Source of the DNA: Pseudopithomyces maydicus
Taxonomy: Eukaryota > Ascomycota > Dothideomycetes > Pleosporales > Didymosphaeriaceae
DNA: 64,000 bases
Reading direction: 5' to 3'
Assembly: GCA_026873275.1 (NCBI GenBank)
Contig: JANTUC010000003.1
Location: 2,852,001-2,916,000, forward strand
The translations under genes and the position numbers were made by a program. Under the pieces are notes generated by a model. The model had not been told where the DNA came from. It did not search any database and was given only the letters and a program-made list of their open reading frames with translations. Shown piece after piece: positions 56,213 through 64,000 of the stretch. Within the stretch, counting starts at the first letter, position 1; each line of letters begins with the position of its first letter.

Positions 56213-59054
56213 ATGTTGCTCAAGTATCTGGTAACAGTGGCGTTTGCTTCACTGTCAGCGGCGCAGTACTATTCATCTCCTGAGGTGAACCAGACTGGCG
56301 TTAGCCACGACGGGAAATGCGGTGATGGGGTGACATGTAGAGGATCAATGTTTGGAGGATGTTGCAGTGCGGCCGGATACTGTGGATCGTAAGCTTTCTT
56401 CACCAAATTTCTATCTTATGCTAAAACGATACAGTTCAATTGACTACTGCGGAGAAGGATGCCAGCTCAAATTCGGACATTGCCAAAAGACACAAGGAGA
56501 ACCTTCTCCTGACGGTACTTGCGGTGGAGACACTGGCTACGTCTGCAAGGGCTCCGGTTATGGTGACTGCTGCAGTCAGTACCATTTCTGCGGCTCTTCG
56601 GATGATTATTGCGGCACCGGGTGTGAATCTGGTTTTGGAGACTGCTCAGCTCCGAGCACCCCAGACGCCAATTGCACCACGACCTCGGCGCATCCTACGA
56701 CCTCGGCGCAGCCTACGACCCCAGCTGGATATCTTACTTCAAGAGCCACAGAAGAGCCTCGGGCGCTTTCTGTTCGAGCAGAAGAGATGAAATCTTGCCC
56801 CGAGGCACATGGCACAACATACACCACCGAATGTGGCGCTCAGTTTCGAGTCGAGTGCGGTGTTGTCCGGCGTTTCGGTGATGGACTCTGGCTGGGCAAC
56901 GGCTTTCCCACTAGCGATTTACAAGAATGTGTCGACTCTTGTTCGTTGTGGCCAAAGTGCAAAGGCGTGAACTGGATAAACTACCAACTGTTCGGTCAAT
57001 GTCTCATGAAGTCAAGCCTACATCCGCAATCGCCAAGCAAATTCGTTCAGGGTGCAGTCATGATCAAAGGCTGCAAAAGCGGCGAGCCCTCCACGACCCC
57101 GGGCCTTGGGCAGCTTCCTTGGGGAAAACCTACCACGACAAAACCCCCTGTTGCTTCTTCCAGCTTTGTCACTGTAACGACCGATCCCGCGATCACGACT
57201 ATCACACCCAACCCGTCGGGCTCAACATCTGCTCCGGCTTCAGCCAGTCCATCTGTTTGTGCAAATAATTTCGACAAGCGCCAAGAGAATGAGAGTGATG
57301 ACAATTGCACGCCTTGCGAGGGTCAATCGGGGTCTCTCCCATACTGTGGGGCTGATGTCAGTACCGATCACTATCAATTCACACCAAAGACTTGCAGAAC
57401 CGTTTATTACGAGTTCGATATCACTAACGGCACTGTAGCACCAGATGGAATTGAGAGAATTGCCTTCATGGTGAATGGTCAGCTGCCTGGACCAACCATC
57501 GAGGCCAACTGGGGAGACACTGTTGTCGTGAAGGTAAACAATAAGTTGACTGCGAACGGCACATCGATTCATTTCCACGGAATCCGACAACTGAACACCG
57601 TCGAGAACGATGGCGTGCCTTCTATCACACAGTGTCCCATTGCACCAGGAGACTCGTTCACTTACAAGTTTGTCGCTACAAACTATGGAACTAGCTGGTA
57701 CCATAGCCACTATGCCATTCAAGCTTGGATGGGTGTCTTTGGTCCTATGGTAATCCACGGTCCTACATCCAAAGAGTACGACGTTGATGCTGGTACCATC
57801 TTTCTCAACGATTGGACGCACGAGACAGTGGATTCCTTGTACGATGCGGCACAAGACTCTGTCAATGGTGGACCCCGAACAATGGACAACGGCTTAATCA
57901 ACGGCATGAACACCTGGGGTGTGCAAGGCACTGCAAACCAGACCGGACAACGCTTCGAGTTACCCACCAAACTGGAACCAGGAAAGACCTACCTCTTCCG
58001 CATCATCAACGGAGCGATACAGTCATCCTATAAATTCTATATCGACGGCCACCAGCTCGAAGTCATCAACATGGACTTCACCAACATCGAACCCTACAAA
58101 ACCGACACCCTCAGCATCAACATCGGCCAACGTTACATGGTCCTCGTCAAAGCCGACCAACCAGCAGGCAACTACTGGATGCGCGCCGACAACCAAAACG
58201 CCTGCGACGAGACCATCCAAGCCGACGACATCAAAGGCATCGTCCGCTACGCCGGCAGCGACTCCACCGCCGTCCCCACCTCCACCAAGCATACCTACAT
58301 CGGCGAGTGCGTCGACGAGCCCCTCTCCTCCCTCGTCCCCGTATCGAAACTCAACCCCGTCGCCAGCGACGTCGAGTTCGTCGAGGACGTCACCCTCGAC
58401 ACCGTAGACACCCTCTTCAAATGGTACCTCTCCGGCACAACATTCATGTCGCACTACGAGGACCCGACGCTTGTGCGCATCCTCGCCGATGGCGTCGCGC
58501 CCACGTATGCGGGAGACCTCGTGCTGTCGCTCCCCGAGATGGGGAAGTGGGTCTACATCGTGGTGGAGTCGGCGATTCCGCTGAACCACCCTATCCATTT
58601 GCATGGTCACGATTTCTACATCTTGGCCGCGGGCCCCGGGAAATATAACAAGACCACGCCGCTGAATTTCAACAACCCGCCGCGCCGCGACACGGCGAAT
58701 ATGCCGGCGGCGGGGTTCTTGGTCGTTGGGTTCACGACGGATAATCCGGGGACGTGGCTGATGCATTGTCATATTGGGTGGTATGTTTACCCTTTTTCCC
58801 TTTTTCCTTTTTCTTTTTCGATTTCCGATTTCCCTTCTCCCCTCCCGCTTTCACACACATACGTACGAGGCAAGCAAACACACACTAACGACAACAGGCA
58901 CACGAGCGAGGGCTTCGCGCTGCAAATCGTCGAAGGCATCGACGCGATCGGGCGCACGGTGCAGGACAAGTGCAGTCTGTACGACACGTGCAAGAAGTGG
59001 GATGACTGGGTTGGGAACAACGTGGGATTCGCCCAGCTTGACTCGGGGGTGTAA
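56213..59054 (+). CDS. Chitin-binding (CBM18 x2)-PAN-laccase fusion protein
   Basis: Exons 56213-56388, 56435-58780, 58898-59054; introns of 46 and 117 bp; 892 aa, frame intact. Signal peptide MLLKYLVTVAFASLSAAQ. Two hevein-type chitin-binding domains follow: residues 36-75 (eight cysteines, split by intron 1 at the YCGSSIDYCG hinge) and 88-129 (CCSQYHFCGSSDDYCGTGC). Residues 180-272 form a cysteine-bearing PAN/apple-like module (CPEAHGTTYTTECGAQFRVE, ECVDSCSLWPKCKGVNW, CLMK). A Thr/Pro/Ser linker (273-345) contains the dibasic site FDKRQ at 338-342. The laccase core (350-892) has all copper motifs: IHFHG (437-441), WYHSH (480-484), HPIHLHGH (777-784), HCHIGWH (836-842), with Phe847 at the axial position, and ends exactly at DSGV, the mature C-terminus of ascomycete laccases. 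It would deliver phenol oxidation to chitin or cell walls. Confidence 0.9.
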
Positions 59055-62000
59055 GAAGAGAGAAAAGCGCGACGCGTGCGTAATGTAGTTTATGAATAAT
59101 GACATGATGTATCGACATGTGTGTGTATCGTGGTTTTACGTGGACGTGAAATGGGGGGTGATGCGGTGGTGGTACAAGGCGGGAGATTAGCGCGAGGGGA
59201 CGAGGGGGCCCTGGTATGCGGGTTGGGAGGGTAGCAGTCGTGGGGTTGCATGGTGGGTGGGGTGTGAGGAGTGGACGGTCTAGACTTGGTCTGTGGGAGG
59301 GAGCGTGGGAGGTGCGGTGGATGGGATGGATCGTGTTGCTGGTTTTTGGTGTCGCGTTTGGGGTTGGACTTGCGATGCGAGGAGGTGAGTTCTTTTCTAA
59401 TGAAGTAGATGATAGATAGGTCGATTCTCTGTAAAGTATTAAGGTCGGAAATAAACCTGGCGTATTTATCAATTGTGAATATTTGGTGCTGTCGATCTGA
59501 TGCACCAGTGAAGACTGGAATTATGGACTGAGACTTCTGAGTGTCTCCTGCTGCGCACTGGCTATTCAGCCCACTCACTACATTCTTGCATCTAAGCCAG
59601 CTCTACAGGTAAACTGAATCTCCTTTCAGTGCCTTTGAAGTATTCTGAGGTTTTTTGTCGTTGAGGTGCACCTTTCCCCATTAAATGGATAAAAGGGTGA
59701 GGGGAATGCCAGAAGCCTGATCAACACTTTCTTCCAGTCGTGAAGTGGGAATTAGTTTGATCCTGAATCGAAGCTCAGGATGGCGCGGTAAAGTAGTCAA
59801 GTCGCGCGATACCAATATTGAAGCCCCTTACATTTCACAGACCGCGTTGTCAGTCCTATCCGGGACATCCGGAGATACATTGCCCTTCGCAAGAGCAGCG
59901 ACGCATAATCATGCAGTACTATTGTTGGAGTACTCACCGAGTATCGGGGGATCTATTGTTTACTAAGTGTCGCGCGCGAGTAACTTTCGCTAAACGTGTA
60001 GATCCGGAAGGAGACAAGAAAAAGTAGATGAAAGGGAGCTTATAGGCAGTACCAAGCATTTTAGTAGGACGGCTTGGGACCGTGAGCCAGCACGTTCTGG
60101 GAAGGTTCTTATTTAATTAGCTCGCGCCAGGGTGGCTGCATCTGATGCGAGTAGGGGGTACTCAAAGTAGGCATCCAAGGTACAAGCGGGTGATTGCCCC
60201 CAGGTTCTCACCCTCCACTAAGCTTTGCTCCGATGGACCCCGGGTATTTGTGGAGAAGCCTTTCGGCCAGAATGTCTCTAGTCGCCTGCTATGTTGTGCA
60301 GTATATGGGTCCCTTCTATAAACGCTAATGTCTGAGGTGATACGTCACTGATAAGGTGTCATTATGGAATGAATCACGAATTACTGGTAGGCTGAGCTTC
60401 TGTCAGGTTTGTACAAATAGAGCTGAGGAGGTCTGGAAGTAGAAGGTGCTGGGGCGCCCCTGTTCCGTTATCCGTACCTGCTTCCGCTGGAGTATCATGC
60501 AATAGACTGTGTCCAAGGGGGCCAGGCAACTTTCAGGTACCGTTGGCGCTGAACTCGCCTAGGTACACCTTCTAGTGATACAATTGGTGCATTCTTCCCC
60601 GACCATGGCAGTGCTGTATTTCAATGACCCTGCATGTTAGCGAACACTCTCGCAGAGTGTTGCTGCATTTCGGATCTCTGCAGGACGAAAGGGAAACGTC
60701 TTCACATGTCTTGATGCACTTGCAGAATTGAGAGATGACCCAGACATGGAGTTGTCTTCGTTAATAGAGATCTATCCAGAGAAGATTCTTGGAAAACATC
60801 AGCGCTGAAGACTGATATGCAAGAAGGTCCAACGACCTCACAATAGCAACAGTAGGGTTTCGGCCTCGTGAAAGTGGGGACCCTTGAGGGACGATCTCCT
60901 TTCGGGCCACGCCGACAAGCGAGCGAAGCGCAACATCAATCCCCTCCCTCATCACCACCGCACGAGTCCCTGGCTTCCATGTTCCTCCGGGTGTGCCGTG
61001 GCTGTTGCCCCCCGGCTTATCGCAATGTCTACACCAGAAGGCGTCAACCCCGGATTTACTGCACAAACAGGCAGGCGAGTAGGTAGCGTGGCGCTTAGGG
61101 CTACCGGAGCGAGCCACCTGGCAGCTCGCCAAGACGTGGAACGCCCAACTCCTGATACCGTGAGTACCTACCTACACTTCCCTGGGGCTAAAAACATGCT
61201 CAAGTGACCTACAGTCCGAATAGCCTCTTCGGGGGTATAACCGAGCCATCATCACCGCCTCATGCACGAAGGCCGTGTGATGTCAGCCACAACATGGCAT
61301 CGCACGACGTCAACCTCTGTGGCATGCGAAGTCGCTTGAGATGTCTTGTTCTGTTTGCTTCTTCGCACAGTCATCTCTCAGCCTCATGCATGGTGATCAT
61401 CTTCGTTATCGCGTTATCATGTGGTTAGCTAACGCCCCGGATGACATAGATTGATGCGCGGTCCGGCTAACCACAACCAGGAGGTGCTTTGTTTTACGTG
61501 CTTTTAAGCTTAACTTAGTCGACGCCCAGGGTCACCGGATGCATAGGAGAGGCTGTGGTTGTTGCGTTAAGCTCGCCAAACACTCGCAGGGCGGGGCGCA
61601 CTGAAGTTGTTCCATGCCGCCACACCCACCACTTCCTTACATCCCACGAAGCGAGCATCTTGGAATGTCATCTTGTGGGCAGACCCCTGGAATAGCAGCC
61701 CTTTATTGGCCAGGACGTGAATCACGCCTCTTACCATCTGGATGGCATGGAATTGATCGGCACTGAGCGAACACTATCCAATTTACCCAGGACCTATCAT
61801 TGCATGTCAAACAGACGAGCGACACCGGCCATTCGCACCCGAGACGCCCGCCCACCGCGTCTCGACACTCACCATTCTCGTGGCCGTCCACCCGTCAATA
61901 TCTACGAACTTTGGCTATCTCTACTTGCTTCAGTCGCTAGGGCCTGCACTATGTCCTGCGCCAATTGCGCCCTGGCAGTGATAACGGTTCGTCCCGAGCG

Positions 62001-62741
62001 TATGGGCGGCTGAGATCAGGGAACATCCGCATATCTCGTCCTCATTTAATCCATTGTGGAGTGCCGCCCGCCTGCGACACAAACAGACAGCCAATGAAGT
62101 CACCATGCCACACTTGCCACAACAAAGGTCCCATGCTCCCAAGAAACAGCTACTGCTCAGACCTTCCGCCGTTTCTTTTAGTTGCATGGGAGCCTTATCT
62201 GGTCAGGGTGCTGGAGCATTGCCGATCGTGTCTCCTGCACCAGATCATCTCTTCAGGCACGTCGCCCCACTGTGGCACCTAAGCTCCAATCCCTGAACCG
62301 GTAAGTATCTTAATATCAACTGCTTGGCTCAGTCTCGGGCTGGTGACCTTCTGAGTGTCTCTCTCCGCCGGCGTGTTGGAGTACCTCGTTGTCACTCTGG
62401 CTATCAATGCTAAGGTCGTGACCAGGGTCTTAACCGCCGGGCTGCCTTGTACGACCTCCCCTCTTGGGTAATCATACAGCTCCGCCGCCACGTTGAGCCG
62501 CGGTGCCGTTGCCCATTGAAGATCTGGACACGCGATATCTGCATTACTCTGATTGCTAGTCTCTTTGGGAAGGTGGACCACCTGTCGTTCGTTCAGTTGC
62601 TCTGCAGCACGTCAAGCACAACGGCTATATAAGGACTGTCTACACCACCCACAAAAGACCAGGCAACAGTCACTCCAGTCTTCCGCCCCTACAATCGACC
62701 TTCGCTCAATTCCACGGCTTCTTCATTGACAGCTCTTCAAG
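59055..62741. other. 3.7-kb spacer upstream of the protease gene
   Basis: No gene supported; frames such as 60761-61132 (minus) show no recognisable pattern. Two GATAA cores (TTATC) lie at about 61407-61420, and another near 61980, as found upstream of nitrogen-regulated secreted proteases. Confidence 0.5.
62626..62632 (+). promoter_or_regulatory. TATA box of the protease gene
   Basis: TATATAA, 110 bp upstream of the ATG at 62742. Confidence 0.6.
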
Positions 62742-64000
62742 ATGCGTTTCGAATTCGTTACCCTCGCATTCTTGCCTTTGGTGCTCGGTGCTCCCGTCAT
62801 CACTCCTCGCGCCGGCCAGGTCATCCCCGGAAGGTACATCGTCAAGTTCAAGGACAGTGACTTCACCACCTCTGCCGTCAACAGCGCTTTGGCTCTGCTC
62901 CCTGCTGCCCCGGCCCACACCTACACCCTCAACAACTTCAAGGGTTTCGCCGGTGAGCTCAGCGACGAGCTCGTCAAGGTCATTGCTGCTCTCCCCAATG
63001 TAAGTACAGCCAAGCTTTGGAATGATCGTGTGCTAAGACAATGCCAAGGTCGAGTACATTGAGAAGGATGCCATCGTGAAGGCCTCCGTCTGGGAGGAGG
63101 GTGACGTCGAGAAGAGGGCCCTGACCACTCAGACTGGCGCCCCCTACGGTCTTGGCCGTATCTCCCACACTGCTAAGGGCTCGACCTCCTACGTCTACGA
63201 CAGCACCGCTGGAGCCGGTACCTGCTCCTACGTCATTGACACCGGTATCTACACCGCCCACGCTGAGTTCGAGGGCCGTGCTACCTTCCTCGCCAACTAC
63301 GCTGGCGATGGCTCCAACACTGACGGCAACGGCCACGGCACTCACGTTGCTGGTACCATTGGTTCCAAGACCTACGGTATTGCCAAGAAGACTTCGCTCT
63401 ACGCTGTCAAGGTTCTCGATGCCAGCGGCTCTGTATGTCTTTGTCCCTCCCAAGAATTGACCAAGTCCAAAGCTAATTGAACATAGGGAACCAACTCTGG
63501 TGTCATTGCCGGCATCAACTTCGTAGCCAGCGACGTCAAGACCCGCAGCTGCCCCAACGGCGCTGTTGCCAACATGTCTCTCGGCGGCAGCAAGTCCACC
63601 GCCGTCAACTCCGCCGCCGCTGGCGTCGTCTCCGCCGGTGTCTTCCTCGCCGTCGCCGCCGGTAACGAGGCCCAGCAGGCCGCCAACGTCTCCCCCGCCT
63701 CCGAGCCCACCGTCTTCACCGTCGGTGCCACCGACAGCAACGACGCCTTCGCCAGCTTCTCCAACTACGGCTCCACCGTCGACGGAAACGCCCCCGGTGT
63801 CAACGTCCTCTCCACCTGGAGGACCGCCGGCTCCACCGTAAGTCGCACACGCAACCGATCAATCCCCCTTCTTTGTGCACCAAGCTGATGAATTTTTATA
63901 GAACACCATCTCCGGAACTTCCATGGCTTCTCCCCACGTCGCTGGTCTCGGTGCCTACCTTTTGGGCCTCAACGGCAAGGTCTCGCCCGCTTCCCTGACC
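62742..64000 (+). CDS. Subtilisin-like serine protease, proteinase K type (3' end cut by window)
   Basis: Exons 62742-62999, 63049-63432, 63487-63837 and 63902 to the window end; introns of 49, 54 and 64 bp, all in frame. Signal peptide MRFEFVTLAFLPLVLGA; an I9 inhibitor propeptide (GRYIVKFKDSDF, then NVEYIEKDAIVKA); probable processing after the dibasic EKR at 107-109, giving a mature start at ALTTQTGAPYGL as in proteinase K. The catalytic triad is Asp150 (YVIDTG), His182 (GNGHGTHVAGT) and Ser338 (SGTSMASPHVAG), with oxyanion Asn274 (AAGN). 364 codons are visible; about 30-40 are probably missing. A secreted alkaline endopeptidase for protein nutrition or host interaction. C-rich codon bias in the last two exons suggests strong expression. 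Confidence 0.95.

Noticed and set aside
60761..61132. 123-codon minus-strand ORF near the protease promoter
   Set aside because: No family pattern; composition like surrounding spacer.

Overview
The window is nuclear DNA of a filamentous ascomycete (Pezizomycotina; I lean towards Dothideomycetes but cannot prove it). The evidence is many 44-182 bp GT-AG introns, ascomycete laccases, a HET-domain gene, a Zn2Cys6 regulator, PDR-type ABC and Nramp transporters, a Cdc24 RhoGEF and a proteinase K-type subtilase. I see no rRNA, tRNA, CRISPR array or intact transposon.

Region A (1-24 kb) is AT-richer accessory DNA. In order it holds a PLL-like beta-propeller lectin (-), an Upc2-like Zn2Cys6 factor (-), a tannase/feruloyl esterase (-), a PLAC8 protein (+), a four-repeat beta-propeller with a plant-IQM-like C-terminal domain (-), a HET-domain protein with six short hydrophobic repeats (-), a GPI-type secreted protein (-), a cryptic spliced ORF (-), a Thr/Val-rich secreted protein (-) and a laccase (+). 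A 66-bp relic of a second HET gene lies at 9.1 kb.

Region B (24.7-51.6 kb) is GC-rich and carries conserved cellular genes: an F-box/beta-propeller protein (-), a G-alpha-like protein with a helical N-terminal extension (+), a PDR ABC transporter (-), an F-box/WD40 protein of the beta-TrCP/FWD-1 type (-), CDC24 (+) and an Nramp metal transporter (+). These are separated by long, microsatellite-rich gaps.

Region C (51.6-64 kb) is accessory again: a FAR1-like protein with Tyr/Pro repeats (-), an 892-residue protein in which two chitin-binding domains and a PAN-like module are fused to a laccase (+), and a subtilisin-type protease cut by the window end (+).

Two things stand out. First, several multidomain proteins join parts not usually seen together: chitin binding plus laccase, helical bundle plus a degenerate G-alpha, propeller plus GHYKP domain, and amyloid-motif-like repeats plus HET. 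Second, most genes of region B, and a few elsewhere, are broken by single-base losses, mostly in G or C runs of 4-5. Every break is repaired by adding one or two bases, which points to sequence or assembly error rather than decay. The frame breaks are noted gene by gene so that the full-length products can be understood.
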